From positions 519,826 to 583,825 of the forward strand of contig NZ_OZ024668.1 of NCBI RefSeq assembly GCF_902497775.2: a stretch of 64,000 nucleotides of DNA. Direction: 5' to 3'. This document shows, piece by piece, positions 16,592-26,092 of this stretch (the first letter of the stretch is position 1; every line of letters starts with the position of its first letter). The position numbers and the translations under genes are program-made. The DNA is from Pseudomonas fluorescens (GTDB taxonomy: Bacteria; Pseudomonadota; Gammaproteobacteria; Pseudomonadales; Pseudomonadaceae). The notes under the pieces were generated by a model. That model was not told the DNA's origin. It saw only the letters and a program-made list of their open reading frames with translations, and made no database searches.

Positions 16592-17443
16592 ATGCGCACC
16601 TACCGGCTGGTGATTGCCTGCCCCGACCGCGTTGGCATCGTCGCCAAAGTCAGTAATTTCCTGGCGTCCTACAACGGCTGGATCAACGAAGCCAACCATC
16701 ACTCCGATGAGCAGAGCGGTTGGTTCTTCATGCGCCACGAAATCCGCGCTGAGACCCTGCCGTTCGGCATTGAGCAATTCCGTGAGGCCTTTGCACCGAT
16801 CGCCGAAGAGTTCTCAATGGTCTGGCGTATCACCGATACCGACCAGAAGAAGCGCGTCGTGCTGATGGCCAGCCGTGAATCCCACTGCCTGGCCGACCTG
16901 CTGCACCGCTGGCACGCCAAAGAGCTCGATTGCGACATTCCCTGCGTGATCTCCAACCATAACGACTTGCGCAGCATGGTCGAGTGGCACGGCATCCCGT
17001 TCTTCCACGTACCGGTCGATCCGCAGAACAAGCAGCCGGCCTTTGCCGAAGTATCGCGCCTGGTCAAGGAGCACGGTGCCGACGTGGTGGTGCTGGCGCG
17101 CTACATGCAGATCCTGCCGCCGCAGCTGTGCCAGGAGTACGCCCAGCAGGTGATCAACATCCATCACAGCTTCCTGCCGTCGTTCGTCGGTGCCAAGCCG
17201 TACCACCAGGCTTCGCTGCGCGGGGTCAAGCTGATCGGCGCGACCTGCCACTACGTCACCGAAGAGCTGGATGCCGGCCCGATCATCGAGCAGGACGTGG
17301 TTCGCGTCAGCCATAGCGACAGCATCGAAGACATGGTGCGTTTCGGTCGCGATGTCGAGAAGATGGTCCTGGCCCGTGGCCTGCGCTATCACCTGGAAGA
17401 CCGTGTGCTGGTGCACGGCAACAAGACCGTGGTGTTCAACTAA
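16592..17443 (+). CDS. purU: Formyltetrahydrofolate deformylase
   Basis: A 283-residue enzyme hydrolysing 10-formyl-THF to formate and THF. It has an N-terminal ACT domain (RLVIACPDRVGIVAKVSNFL, residues ~3-80) and a C-terminal formyltransferase fold. Active-site segments are CVISNHNDL, INIHHSFLPSFVGAKPYHQA and the Asp in TEELDAGPIIEQD. Start: ATG 16592 with RBS CTGGAG; 12 extra upstream codons are unlikely. It balances one-carbon units for purine and glycine metabolism. Confidence 0.93.
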   Translation: MRTYRLVIACPDRVGIVAKVSNFLASYNGWINEANHHSDEQSGWFFMRHEIRAETLPFGIEQFREAFAPIAEEFSMVWRITDTDQKKRVVLMASRESHCLADLLHRWHAKELDCDIPCVISNHNDLRSMVEWHGIPFFHVPVDPQNKQPAFAEVSRLVKEHGADVVVLARYMQILPPQLCQEYAQQVINIHHSFLPSFVGAKPYHQASLRGVKLIGATCHYVTEELDAGPIIEQDVVRVSHSDSIEDMVRFGRDVEKMVLARGLRYHLEDRVLVHGNKTVVFN

Positions 17444-17466
17444 GCCTAAGTGCAGGAGGTTGGGCA

Positions 17467-17640
17467 ATGGCCGATCCCCTCGACAAAGCCACCTCCAAAG
17501 CCCCGCCGACCCTCGGCGAGGGCTGCCTGAGCCGCTACGACCCGGATGCGCTGGACAGCGAAGACGGCACCGATTTCCCGGGTGCCGCCGAGCTCTGGGA
17601 GCAGCACAAACCGGCTAGCGACGAGCCCGCGCCTGACTGA
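17467..17640 (+). CDS. Small acidic protein of unknown function, 57 aa
   Basis: ATG at 17467 preceded by a strong ribosome site (CAGGAGGTTGGGCA). The 57-residue product (MADPLDKATSKAPPTLGEGC and then an Asp/Glu-rich tail ending PASDEPAPD) is soluble and acidic. It follows purU by 23 bases and is likely co-transcribed. Its last 26 bases overlap the 3' end of the convergent flippase-like gene. I do not recognise a family. Confidence 0.65.
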   Translation: MADPLDKATSKAPPTLGEGCLSRYDPDALDSEDGTDFPGAAELWEQHKPASDEPAPD

Positions 17641-18619
17641 GCCGCAAGCGCTCCAGCAGCGGCCGGCCCAACAGGCAGAGAAACACCGGGCCACCGGCGA
17701 CCAGGTAGAAGTAGTACGTCACCACCCGCCAGATCAGGATTGCCGCCGCCGCTGTGGATGTACCCACCAAGGGCGAAAGCAACGCGGCCGAGGTCATTTC
17801 GGCAGCGCCTGCGCCTCCCGGCAGCAGGCTGAACTGACCGGCGCTGAGCGAAAGCATCTGCACCAGAAAGCTCGGTATCCATTGCAGGTCCACGCCCAGC
17901 CCGCGCAGTGCCAGGTACAGCACGCTGTAACGCAGCCCCCAATGCACGCAGGTCAGGGCAAACACCAGGGCCAGGGTGCGTTTGGGCAGGCGCCAGGTTT
18001 CGCCGAAGGCGCGAAAGAAGTGCAGCAGCTTGCGCGTCCAGCGCCGACGTCTGGGGCCGGACACCCTGAGCCTGTGCAGCAGCCGGCCATTGAGGCGCAG
18101 CAGTGCGCGGCGGTAGCGCACCAACCCGAGCAACGCGCCAAAGGCTGAGAACATCAACAGCGCGCTGGCGAGCAACATGCCTTCCAGGCTGCGGTTGAGG
18201 CTGTGAAACAGCGCGTAGCCGGCGATTCCCAGCATGGCGCAGAAAAAGAACAGCAGGTCGTTGAGCTGGTCGGCGGCAAACACCGCGCTGCTGCGCGCAG
18301 GCCCGATGCGGTCGCGGGCCAGCAAGGCCATCAGCGCCAGCGGGCCGCCGCTGCCTCCGGGGGTGGTGCAGATGGCGAACTCGGTGGCCATGATCACCCC
18401 CAGGCTGCGCAGGCGTCCCAGTGCTGCGCCCTGGCTGCCTAGCAGCAGTCGCAGGCGAATGGCGTTGATGATCCAGCACAGCACGATCATGGCGAACAGG
18501 CCCAGCAACAACGGCGGAGCAAAACCCCACAGACGCGGCAACAGTTCGCCGCCGCCGAGCACAGCCGGTACCAGCACCGCCACCATCAGTGCCAGGAGCA
18601 GCCAGAGCAGGCGGTTCAC
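17615..18619 (-). CDS. Flippase-like integral membrane protein (UPF0104 / LPG-synthase TM region)
   Basis: A 334-residue hydrophobic protein with about 8-9 membrane helices and the family segments FAICTTPGGSGGPLALMALLAR, FLVQMLSLSAGQFSLLPGGAGAAE and AADQLNDLLFFF. These resemble the transmembrane part of MprF-type lysyl-phosphatidylglycerol synthases, which flips lipids, without the synthase domain. Start is GTG at 18619, forming a GTGA overlap with the deacetylase stop. It is last of three overlapping minus-strand genes (glycosyltransferase, deacetylase, this one), suggesting it moves the glycolipid they make. That role is inferred. Confidence 0.75.
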   Translation of the reverse strand: MNRLLWLLLALMVAVLVPAVLGGGELLPRLWGFAPPLLLGLFAMIVLCWIINAIRLRLLLGSQGAALGRLRSLGVIMATEFAICTTPGGSGGPLALMALLARDRIGPARSSAVFAADQLNDLLFFFCAMLGIAGYALFHSLNRSLEGMLLASALLMFSAFGALLGLVRYRRALLRLNGRLLHRLRVSGPRRRRWTRKLLHFFRAFGETWRLPKRTLALVFALTCVHWGLRYSVLYLALRGLGVDLQWIPSFLVQMLSLSAGQFSLLPGGAGAAEMTSAALLSPLVGTSTAAAAILIWRVVTYYFYLVAGGPVFLCLLGRPLLERLRLSQARARR

Positions 18620-19377
18620 TGGCCGTGCCTGCTGGTCAGCCAGGCGGATTTGGTCATGGGCTCGCGACCCTGGCGCAGCAGACGTTTCAAGGTCTGTAGC
18701 CAGTAGCGGCGGGAAAAGTCATGGCGCATGTCCACTGGATGCAGGCCAAGGCGTATCACCGGCGCCTGGCGCAGGCGCGTTTCACGGACATCACAGAGCA
18801 CTTTCGACAGGCCGCGGCGCCAGCTGCTTCGGGCGCTCCAGACCAGGCCAGGTGCCGGGATCGGGGTGAAGTCGGGCAGGCGGTAGAGGTACTGCGGATC
18901 ACTGGTATAGCGTAACGGCAATTGGCGCAGGGCTTGGCGGGTGCCTTCGCTCATCAGCCAGGCGGGGGCGACGAAGCCCGCCAATGGCCAGTCATAACGG
19001 CGAAACAGCGCGATGCCGGCCTCCAGCCGTTCGCGCGCCTGGGCCTGGTCGAGGCTATAGAACTCGCCTTCCCAGGTGTAGACACGGCGCATCAGGTACT
19101 CCTGTAGCGAGCGCGGCGGCGGGCTGTCATCAGCGTGAAAGTAGCCATGCAGGGCCATTTCGTCGCCACGCTGCAGGCGCCGGTCGAGCATCAGGCGAAA
19201 ACCGGGCGACTGCTCCAGGGCATTGCGCTTGTGAAAGTCTGGCACCACCAGCCAGGTCATGGGGATGTCGCCCAGGGCATCGACCGCTTCGACGAAGGGC
19301 TGGTAGTCCGGCCAGGTTTGCGGCGCAACGTCATGCAGCACCAGCAGCAGGCTTGGTCGATCAGCAGGCTCAGGCAT
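18616..19377 (-). CDS. DUF2334 / polysaccharide-deacetylase-like protein
   Basis: A 253-residue protein. The opening SLLLVLHDVAPQTW contains His15-Asp16, and MALHGYFHADD gives His77 and His81 (HxxxH), the metal-binding set of NodB/DUF2334 deacetylases. No signal peptide is visible, so it probably works in the cytoplasm, on a sugar-lipid intermediate. Start ATG at 19377 lies within the end of the glycosyltransferase gene (8-base overlap); the longer reading frame upstream is only the glycosyltransferase in another frame. Predicted reaction: N-deacetylation of an N-acetylhexosamine unit. Confidence 0.75.
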   Translation of the reverse strand: MPEPADRPSLLLVLHDVAPQTWPDYQPFVEAVDALGDIPMTWLVVPDFHKRNALEQSPGFRLMLDRRLQRGDEMALHGYFHADDSPPPRSLQEYLMRRVYTWEGEFYSLDQAQARERLEAGIALFRRYDWPLAGFVAPAWLMSEGTRQALRQLPLRYTSDPQYLYRLPDFTPIPAPGLVWSARSSWRRGLSKVLCDVRETRLRQAPVIRLGLHPVDMRHDFSRRYWLQTLKRLLRQGREPMTKSAWLTSRHGQ

Positions 19378-20482
19378 GGACGCGCACCGGCATCGGGTGG
19401 CCCAACACCGCCCGGTAATGTTCCAGCAGGCCGTTGACCACGGTGTCCCAGGCGTAGTGCTGCTCGACATACGTGCGTGCCTGTTGGCCCATCTGTCGCG
19501 CACCGGCTTCGAACACTTCCCTGACTGTACGGGCCATCGCCTGACCGTCGTTGGGCGTGCACAGACGACCACACTGGTCGTTGACGATTTCCGTGAAGGC
19601 TCCGGCCGCCACGGCGATCACCGGAATGGCGCTGGCCATGGCTTCGAGAATCACCAGGCCGAAGGTTTCCTGGTCGCCGGCATGCAGCAGCGCATCGGCA
19701 CTGGCCAGCAGGCGGGCGACTTCGCTGGCCGGGCAGAAGTGGTCGATAACGCTGACATTGGCCGGCACATTGGTCGGCATATGCGAACCGACCAGCAGCA
19801 GATGGTAGTGCTTGCCCAGGCGCTTCATGCAGTCGAGCAGCACCGGCAGGTTTTTCTCCCGCGAGCCACGCCCGGCAAATACCAGCAGCCGGGTGGTATC
19901 GGCAATGCCCAGCTCACGGCGCAAGGACAGGTCGCGGTGCAGGGGGTTGAAGGTCGTCAGGTCGACGCCCAGGCGCTGCACGTGGACATTGTCGATGCCC
20001 AGGCCGCGCAACTTGTCGGCCATCACCTGGCTTGGCGCCAGCACCCGGTCGAAGTTGCCATAGAGCTTGCTGACATAGGCTTCGACGTTGGGCGTGAACC
20101 AGTTGCCCATGCGGTTGCTCACCAGTAACGGCAGGTCGGAGTGGTAGAAGCCGATCACCGGTACATCCAGCTGGCGTCTGGCATCCAGCGCCGCCCAGGC
20201 GGTCAGGTAGGGGTCGCCCACTTCGATCAGATCCGGCTGAAGATCTTGCAGGACATTTCGCCAAGGGGCCAGGCGCAGGGGGAAGCGATAACCGTTGCCG
20301 AATGGCAAGGCGGGTGCCGGCACCTTGTAGATGCCGTTGTCGTGGCTGGCGCTGGCGCCGGGGATCAACAGGCTGTGGCGGACACCGGGGGTAAGGCCCA
20401 GGCGGCGGTGTTTGGCATCAAGATAGGTACGCACGCCGCCACTGGCAGGCGCGTAGAACATGGTGATGTCAGCGATGTGCAC
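19370..20482 (-). CDS. Glycosyltransferase family 4 (GT-B)
   Basis: A 370-residue GT4 enzyme. The N-terminus HIADITMFYAPASGGVRTYL is the acceptor-side glycine loop, DLIEVGDPYLTAW and FYHSDLPLLV follow, and the donor-binding region includes LLVFAGRGSREKNLPVLLD and EXE-like ETFGLVILEAMA (about residues 275-290). The start is decided by the ribosome site: GGAGGG lies directly against an ATG at 20491 but 9 bases before the GTG at 20482, which gives the natural opening (V/M)HIADITMF. It is first of the three-gene overlapping operon. Donor and acceptor sugars are unknown. Confidence 0.8.
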   Translation of the reverse strand: MHIADITMFYAPASGGVRTYLDAKHRRLGLTPGVRHSLLIPGASASHDNGIYKVPAPALPFGNGYRFPLRLAPWRNVLQDLQPDLIEVGDPYLTAWAALDARRQLDVPVIGFYHSDLPLLVSNRMGNWFTPNVEAYVSKLYGNFDRVLAPSQVMADKLRGLGIDNVHVQRLGVDLTTFNPLHRDLSLRRELGIADTTRLLVFAGRGSREKNLPVLLDCMKRLGKHYHLLLVGSHMPTNVPANVSVIDHFCPASEVARLLASADALLHAGDQETFGLVILEAMASAIPVIAVAAGAFTEIVNDQCGRLCTPNDGQAMARTVREVFEAGARQMGQQARTYVEQHYAWDTVVNGLLEHYRAVLGHPMPVRVHA

Positions 20483-20598
20483 GATCAGCATCCCTCCGAG
20501 ATCGTCTCCAGAGTGTGTCGTCCCGCATGGCTATGCGATGGATGACGCGCCCTAAGGTTGACCTCTATGAAGGATAGTTTGTTCGATGGGGTTCGGCA

Positions 20599-20691
20599 GC
20601 GGCTAGCTGCAAGCTACAAGCTGCAAGAAAAAGACCAGCGCACTCGGCTCTGGTTCTTCTTGCAGCTTAAAGCTTGCCGCTTGCAGCTCAA
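20599..20691. repeat. Long imperfect inverted repeat of AAGCTGCAAG units
   Basis: The left arm (AGCTGCAAGCTACAAGCTGC followed by AAGAAAAAGACCAG) is nearly inverted in the right arm (CTGGTTCTTCTTGCAGCTT followed by AAAGCTTGCCGCTTGCAGCT). The arms are about 40 bases with a short loop. The whole would fold as one large hairpin just after the stop of the chemoreceptor gene and probably ends its transcript. Similar AGCTTGCAGCTT repeats are common in Pseudomonas intergenic DNA. Confidence 0.75.
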
Positions 20692-20693
20692 GT

Positions 20694-22574
20694 TTAGATA
20701 CGGAAGCTGCCCACCAGTTGTTTCAGGCGGCTGGCCTGTTGCTCCAGGTCGGCGCAGGCGCGCAGGGTCGACTGCAGGTTCTCGACGCCTTCCTGGTTGA
20801 GCATGTTGATTTCGTTGATGTCCATGTTGATCGAATCAACCACGGCGGTCTGTTCTTCAGTGGCGGTGGCCACCGACTGGTTCATGCCGTCGATCTCGCC
20901 GATGCGCAGGGTCACGCTGCCCAGGCGCTCGCCGGCCTGGTTGGCAATCTCGACGCTGTCCTGGCTGTGGCGCTGGCTCTGGCCCATGGTGTCGACCGAC
21001 TCGCGGGCGCCGACCTGCAGTTCCTCGATCATGTTCTGCACCTGTTGCGCCGACTCCTGGGTGCGGTGCGCCAGGTTGCGCACTTCATCGGCGACCACGG
21101 CAAAACCGCGACCGGCTTCACCGGCCCGTGCAGCCTCGATGGCGGCGTTGAGTGCCAGCAGGTTGGTCTGCTGCGAGATGCTGGTGATCACTTCGAGGAT
21201 CTGGCCGATGTTCACCGTTTTGCTGTTAAGCGTCTCGATGTGGGCGCTGGACGTGCAGATCAGGTCCGACAGACGGTTCATCGCCTGGATGCTGCGATCG
21301 ACCACCTGCTGACCTTCTTCGGCCAGATGGCGCGCCGAGCTTGCCTGTTGCGATGCTTGCGCGGCGTTGTGGGCGATTTCCTGGGCGGCGGCGCCCAATT
21401 GGTTGATTGCTGCGGCCACGCTGTTGGTGCGGTTGGACTGCTCGTCGGAGTTGACCATCGACGAGTTGGAGGCGCTGACCACCCGCAGGGCGACCTCGTT
21501 GACCTGCTCGGTGGCCGAGGACACTTCGCGGATCGAACCATGGATACGCTCGACGAAGCGGTTGAAAGCAGTGCCGAGGATGCCGAACTCGTCGTGGTTG
21601 TGAATAGCCAGGCGCTTGGTCAGATCGCCTTCACCTTCGGCGATGTCTTCCATGGCCCGGGTCATGGTGTGCAGCGGTTGCATCAGTACGCGGATCAACA
21701 AGCCGAGCAGGGCAATGATGATGACCACGGCGACCAGGGTGGCGATTACCGCCGAGGTGCGGAACTTGCTCAGCATCGAGTAGGCCTCGTCCTTGTCTAC
21801 CGACAGGCCGATGTACCAGTTGGCCGAAGGCAGGCCTTTTACCGGGGCGAAGCTGAGGATCCGGGTCTTGCCGTCGAGCTGGACTTCGCTCGGTTCCTTG
21901 CTGATGCGCGGGGTGTTTTGCGGGAACAGGTCCGACAGCGACTTCATCACCAGGTTCTTGTCCGGGTGCACGAGGATCTTGCCCTGATCGTTGATCAGGA
22001 AGGCATAGCCCATGCCGCCGAAGTTCAGCGAGTTGATGATTTCGGTCAGGCCGTCCAGGGCCAGGTCGCCACCGACCACGCCGACATTGCGGGCTGCGGT
22101 CGCCACCACCGAGATAACCATCTTGCCGGTGCTGACATCAATGTAAGGTTCGGTCAGGATCGGCCCGTTGGCCGCCATGCCGTCCTTGTACCAGGGACGA
22201 ACGCGCGGGTCGTAGCCGTCCGGCATCTTGGTCTGTGGGCGAATGGTGAAACCGCCGTTGACGTCACCCAGGTAAATGGTCAGGAAACTTGAGACCAGGG
22301 CTTGTTGGCCGAGCAGCGTGCCGATCTTGTCAGCCTCGGGAAACGCGGCAATGTTTTGTGCAACGTTTTGTACCAGCAGAATACGACCGTCAAACAGGTT
22401 CTTGATATTGGTCGAAGTGGTTTCGCCCATTTCCTCAAGATAGTTATCCAGATCCTCGCGAATGGCATTACGCTGCAAGAAATCGTTGTACAACGTAAAC
22501 AGGGTAAAGGCGATCATGACGATCAGCGAGGCGGCTAATAGGATCTTGTGGCTGAATCGGAGGCTTTTGTTCAT
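20694..22574 (-). CDS. Methyl-accepting chemotaxis protein, amino-acid/GABA type (PctA/B/C, McpG-like)
   Basis: A 626-residue chemoreceptor: membrane helix ~10-30, periplasmic double-Cache domain ~35-275, second helix ~280-300, HAMP, then the cytoplasmic signalling domain with the hairpin tip [20 protein letters not shown]. The sensor contains [26 protein letters not shown] and VGGDLAL, which fit the dCache amino-acid-binding motif (R, W, Y and the late Asp). PctA/PctB/PctC of P. aeruginosa and McpA/McpG of P. putida are this type; the exact ligand cannot be read. A FliA-like promoter lies upstream. Confidence 0.9.
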   Translation of the reverse strand: MNKSLRFSHKILLAASLIVMIAFTLFTLYNDFLQRNAIREDLDNYLEEMGETTSTNIKNLFDGRILLVQNVAQNIAAFPEADKIGTLLGQQALVSSFLTIYLGDVNGGFTIRPQTKMPDGYDPRVRPWYKDGMAANGPILTEPYIDVSTGKMVISVVATAARNVGVVGGDLALDGLTEIINSLNFGGMGYAFLINDQGKILVHPDKNLVMKSLSDLFPQNTPRISKEPSEVQLDGKTRILSFAPVKGLPSANWYIGLSVDKDEAYSMLSKFRTSAVIATLVAVVIIIALLGLLIRVLMQPLHTMTRAMEDIAEGEGDLTKRLAIHNHDEFGILGTAFNRFVERIHGSIREVSSATEQVNEVALRVVSASNSSMVNSDEQSNRTNSVAAAINQLGAAAQEIAHNAAQASQQASSARHLAEEGQQVVDRSIQAMNRLSDLICTSSAHIETLNSKTVNIGQILEVITSISQQTNLLALNAAIEAARAGEAGRGFAVVADEVRNLAHRTQESAQQVQNMIEELQVGARESVDTMGQSQRHSQDSVEIANQAGERLGSVTLRIGEIDGMNQSVATATEEQTAVVDSINMDINEINMLNQEGVENLQSTLRACADLEQQASRLKQLVGSFRI

Positions 22575-22697
22575 AACGTGTCGGTCCGCTAAGGTCTTGT
22601 TGTCCGGGTCGTTCGCACAAAGAACAGCGTGAAAGCAGTGCAGGTCCCAATTCCTTGTCGGGATATTCCTGTCTTCCTGGTGGTCTATCGCTATTTA

Positions 22698-22725
22698 ATA
22701 TCGGCCGTTTCAAGCCAAAGCTTTA
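22698..22725 (-). promoter_or_regulatory. FliA (sigma-28)-like promoter of the chemoreceptor gene
   Basis: On the minus strand TAAAGCTT (22725-22718) and GCCGATAT (22705-22698) match the sigma-28 consensus TAAAGTTT and GCCGATAA in 7/8 positions each, with a 12-base spacer (consensus 11). It lies about 124 bases before the start codon, and motility sigma control is normal for chemoreceptors. Confidence 0.65.
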
Positions 22726-22743
22726 AACAGAGGGTGAAAAAAC

Positions 22744-24222
22744 ATGCCTGACTCTTCGCAATTCGTGCTCGGCGCCGACCTTGCCGGGCAGCCGGTGGCC
22801 CAGGCCATGCGCCTGGCCAACCGTCACGGCCTGGTGGCCGGGGCGACCGGTACCGGCAAGACCGTGACCCTGCAACATATGGCCGAAGCTTTCAGCGATG
22901 CGGGCGTGGCGGTGTTTGCCGCCGATGTCAAAGGCGACTTGTGCGGCCTCGGCGCAGTGGGCAACCCCCAGGGCAAGGTGGCTGAACGCATTGCCGGCAT
23001 GCCCTGGCTGAACCATCGGCCGCAGGCTTATCCGGTCAGCCTGTGGGATATCCATGGTCAGTCCGGTCATCCATTGCGCACCACCCTCAGCGAAATGGGC
23101 CCGTTGCTGCTGGGCAACCTGCTGGAGCTGACCGACAGTCAGCAGGCGGCGCTGTATGCCGCGTTCAAGGTCGCCGACCGTGAAGGCCTGTTGCTGCTGG
23201 ACATCAAGGACCTCAAGGCGCTGCTTGCGCATCTGAAGGACAACCCGCAGCTGCTTGGTGAAGACAGTGCGCTGATGACCACAGGTTCAAGCCAGGCCCT
23301 GTTGCGGCGCTTGGCAACCCTGGAACAGCAGGGCGCCGAGGCGTTGTTTGGCGAGCCGGCCTTGCAACTGGAAGACATTCTGCAGCCGGACGCCGATGGT
23401 CGCGGGCGCATTCACCTGCTCGATGCCAGTCGCCTGGTGCATGAGGCGCCGAAGGTCTATGCGACCTTCCTGCTGTGGCTGCTGGCCGAATTGTTCGAGC
23501 AATTGCCCGAGCGCGGCGATGCCGACAAACCGTTGCTGGCGCTGTTCTTTGACGAGGCCCACCTGCTGTTCAGCGGTACGCCCAAGGCCCTGCAGGACCG
23601 CCTGGAACAGGTGGTGCGGCTAATTCGTTCCAAGGGCGTGGGGGTGTACTTCGTCACCCAGTCACCAAGCGACCTACCAGATGATGTCCTGGCACAGCTG
23701 GGCTTGCGCGTCCAGCATGGCCTGCGGGCATTCACCGCCAAAGAGCAGAAATCCCTCAAGGCCGTGGCCGATGGCTTTCGTCCCAACCCGGAATTCGACA
23801 CCTTGAGCGTGCTCACCGAGCTGGGCATCGGTGAGGCGCTGGTCGGTACCCTGCAGGAAAAGGGCACGCCAGGTATGGTCCAGCGTGTACTGATTGCGCC
23901 GCCGCAGTCGCGAATCGGGCCGCTGAGCGCCGCTGAACGGGCAGCGCTGATTGCCGCGTCACCTTTGCTCGGACGTTATGACAAGCCGGTGGACCGCGAG
24001 TCGGCCTATGAAATGCTCAACGCCCGCAAAGGCGGTGTTGCCGAGCCTGAGCAGGCGCCGGCCGCGGCTGAAGAGAGCTTGGCCGACAAGGCCGGCGAGT
24101 TCCTGCAGAGCGCGGCGGGGCAGGCGATCAAGTCGGCGGTACGCCAGGCGGCCAACCAGTTCGGCCGCCAGTTGGTGCGCGGCCTGATGGGCTCGTTGCT
24201 GGGCGGCAGCAAGCGGCGCTGA
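22744..24222 (+). CDS. HerA/YjgR-like ATPase (DUF853)
   Basis: A 492-residue P-loop ATPase. Walker A is GATGTGKTVTL near residue 37-47, Walker B LLALFFDEAHLLF near residue 270, then VYFVTQSPSDLPDDVLAQLG. These match the YjgR branch of the HerA/FtsK superfamily. The C-terminus is Ala-rich and helical, ending in basic SKRR. The biochemical role of YjgR is not established; a DNA- or protein-translocating hexamer is inferred. RBS GAGGGTG. It stands alone with its own terminator. Confidence 0.85.
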   Translation: MPDSSQFVLGADLAGQPVAQAMRLANRHGLVAGATGTGKTVTLQHMAEAFSDAGVAVFAADVKGDLCGLGAVGNPQGKVAERIAGMPWLNHRPQAYPVSLWDIHGQSGHPLRTTLSEMGPLLLGNLLELTDSQQAALYAAFKVADREGLLLLDIKDLKALLAHLKDNPQLLGEDSALMTTGSSQALLRRLATLEQQGAEALFGEPALQLEDILQPDADGRGRIHLLDASRLVHEAPKVYATFLLWLLAELFEQLPERGDADKPLLALFFDEAHLLFSGTPKALQDRLEQVVRLIRSKGVGVYFVTQSPSDLPDDVLAQLGLRVQHGLRAFTAKEQKSLKAVADGFRPNPEFDTLSVLTELGIGEALVGTLQEKGTPGMVQRVLIAPPQSRIGPLSAAERAALIAASPLLGRYDKPVDRESAYEMLNARKGGVAEPEQAPAAAEESLADKAGEFLQSAAGQAIKSAVRQAANQFGRQLVRGLMGSLLGGSKRR

Positions 24223-24237
24223 TTCTACACAGGCATA

Positions 24238-24266
24238 AAAAAGGCGCCCCTCGGGGCGCCTTTTTA
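24238..24266. terminator. Bidirectional terminator
   Basis: AAAAAAGGCGCCCC-TC-GGGGCGCCTTTTT lies between the convergent ATPase and pitA genes. Confidence 0.92.
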
Positions 24267-24278
24267 CTGCGGGGTGCT

Positions 24279-25751
24279 TTAGCTGATGGCTTTGGTCGCC
24301 AGCCAGAACAGCCCGGCTGCCAGGCCCATCGACGCCGGCAGGGTCAGGGCCCAAGCCAGCAAGATGGTCTTGACGGTGCCGCCTTGCAGGCCGCTCTTGT
24401 TCGCCACCATGGTCCCGGCTACACCGGACGACAACACGTGAGTGGTCGAAACCGGCAGGCTGAAGATGTTGGCCATACCGATGGCGCAGGCTGCGGTGAT
24501 CTGTGCCGACATGCCCTGAGCGTAGGTCATGCCCTGTTTGCCGATCTTCTCACCGATGGTCAGTACCACGCGCTTCCAGCCCACCATGGTACCCAGGCCC
24601 AGGGCCAGGGCGACCGCGAGGATGACCCAGAACGGGGCATATTCGGTGGTGGCGGTCAGGTCTTTACGCAGCTTTTCCAGGTCGGCCTTTTCACGCGGTT
24701 GCAGGCCCGGCAGTTTGCCGACCTTCTTCGCGGTGTCGTCCAGGCAGAGCAGGTAGCGACGGACTTCGATACGTTTTTCCGACGGCAGCGAGTGGTAGTC
24801 CGCTACACCCTTGAGCGATTGCTGCAGGGCATTGATGGTCGGTTCGGTCTGCTGCGGGTTGCAGCTGAACTGCTCGGGCAGGTCGCCATCTTTGGCTTTG
24901 CCCAGGGCCAGGAACTCGCCCAGGGTCGCTTCGTTGCGCTGGTAGAACTGGCTCAGGTGCAGGGTGGCGTCGCGGGTCCGCTCGATCTGGTAGGTGGTGC
25001 TGTTCAGGTCGAGAACGAACGCGGACGGAACGATACCGATCAGCACCAGCATGATCAGGCCGATACCTTTCTGACCGTCGTTGGAGCCGTGCACGAAGCT
25101 TACGCCCATGGCCGAAATCACCAGGACCAGGCGGTTCCAGAATGGCGGGTGCTTCTTGTCGTCGAGCTTGCGACGCTGTTCCGGCGTCTTGTGCATCTTC
25201 GACAGCGGGCGCCACCATTTCAGGCCGATCAGCACCAGGGCAGCGACAGCAAAGCCGGCCATGGGCGACAGCACCAGGGACATGCCGATGTCGATTGCCT
25301 TCTGCCAGTTGACCCCGTCACCCAGTGGAATGTCGTTGATCAGGGCATTGGCCAGGCCCACGCCAAGGATCGAACCGATCAGCGTGTGCGAGCTGGACGC
25401 CGGAATACCGAAGTACCAGGTACCCAGGTTCCAGGTAATGGCGGCAGCCAATAGCGAGAAGACCATCGCCAGCCCGTGGCCGGTGTTCACATTGATCAGC
25501 ATTTCGACCGGCAGCAGGTGGACGATGGCATAGGCCACGCCGACACCGCCAAGCAGAACGCCGAGGAAGTTGAACACGCCGGAGAAGAACACGGCCAGGT
25601 GCGGCGGCATGGCTTTGGTATAGATGACTGTAGCTACCGCGTTAGCGGTGTCATGAAAGCCATTGATGAACTCGAAGGCGAGTACGAAGGTCAGAGCGAG
25701 CAGCAAGCTCACCAGTACCCAGGCATCAAGTCCGCTGAATAAATCGATCAT
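24279..25751 (-). CDS. pitA: Low-affinity inorganic phosphate transporter, PitA family
   Basis: A 490-residue inner-membrane metal-phosphate:H+ symporter. The two inverted halves carry the family signatures FINGFHDTANAVATVIYTKA near residue 27 and SLPVSTTHVLSSGVAGTMVA near residue 435. The region VSFVHGSNDGQKGIGLIM repeats the GxxDxxxG pattern. A soluble loop (about residues 255-365) separates the halves, as in E. coli PitA (499 residues). Confidence 0.92.
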   Translation of the reverse strand: MIDLFSGLDAWVLVSLLLALTFVLAFEFINGFHDTANAVATVIYTKAMPPHLAVFFSGVFNFLGVLLGGVGVAYAIVHLLPVEMLINVNTGHGLAMVFSLLAAAITWNLGTWYFGIPASSSHTLIGSILGVGLANALINDIPLGDGVNWQKAIDIGMSLVLSPMAGFAVAALVLIGLKWWRPLSKMHKTPEQRRKLDDKKHPPFWNRLVLVISAMGVSFVHGSNDGQKGIGLIMLVLIGIVPSAFVLDLNSTTYQIERTRDATLHLSQFYQRNEATLGEFLALGKAKDGDLPEQFSCNPQQTEPTINALQQSLKGVADYHSLPSEKRIEVRRYLLCLDDTAKKVGKLPGLQPREKADLEKLRKDLTATTEYAPFWVILAVALALGLGTMVGWKRVVLTIGEKIGKQGMTYAQGMSAQITAACAIGMANIFSLPVSTTHVLSSGVAGTMVANKSGLQGGTVKTILLAWALTLPASMGLAAGLFWLATKAIS

Positions 25752-26092
25752 GAAGGAATTCTGACCCGGTCATAAGGGGGCGCGATTATGCCAGAAATCC
25801 CCGGTAATCGATGCCCCTGCTGCTGACCGGTCGACGCCTTTTCTACCCGAGTGTCCGAGCCTCTGAGTCGGCGATGCGTCGCTGATCGTCGGCTAAAATG
25901 CGAAAAAATCGATAAAAATTAAATGTTTGTGCGATTTAATGTTTGTCATAAAAAAATCAAACGGCCGTATGAAATTTGTGAAATTCCGTTACCGAAGGCC
26001 GGTGACAGCGCAAAAATAGGCCGCATTGTGCCTAGCGAAAAGCTCCCCCGCACACCGCTGAACGGCATGCTCCAGTTGCCCGCAACGGTGGG
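25752..26092. other. Gap upstream of pitA
   Basis: 341 bases. The centre (25895-25975) is AT-rich with runs such as AAAAAATCGATAAAAATTAA and CATAAAAAAATCAAACGG, probably the pitA promoter area. No convincing gene is seen: the short plus-strand frame at 25923 has no ribosome site and no family likeness. Confidence 0.55.
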
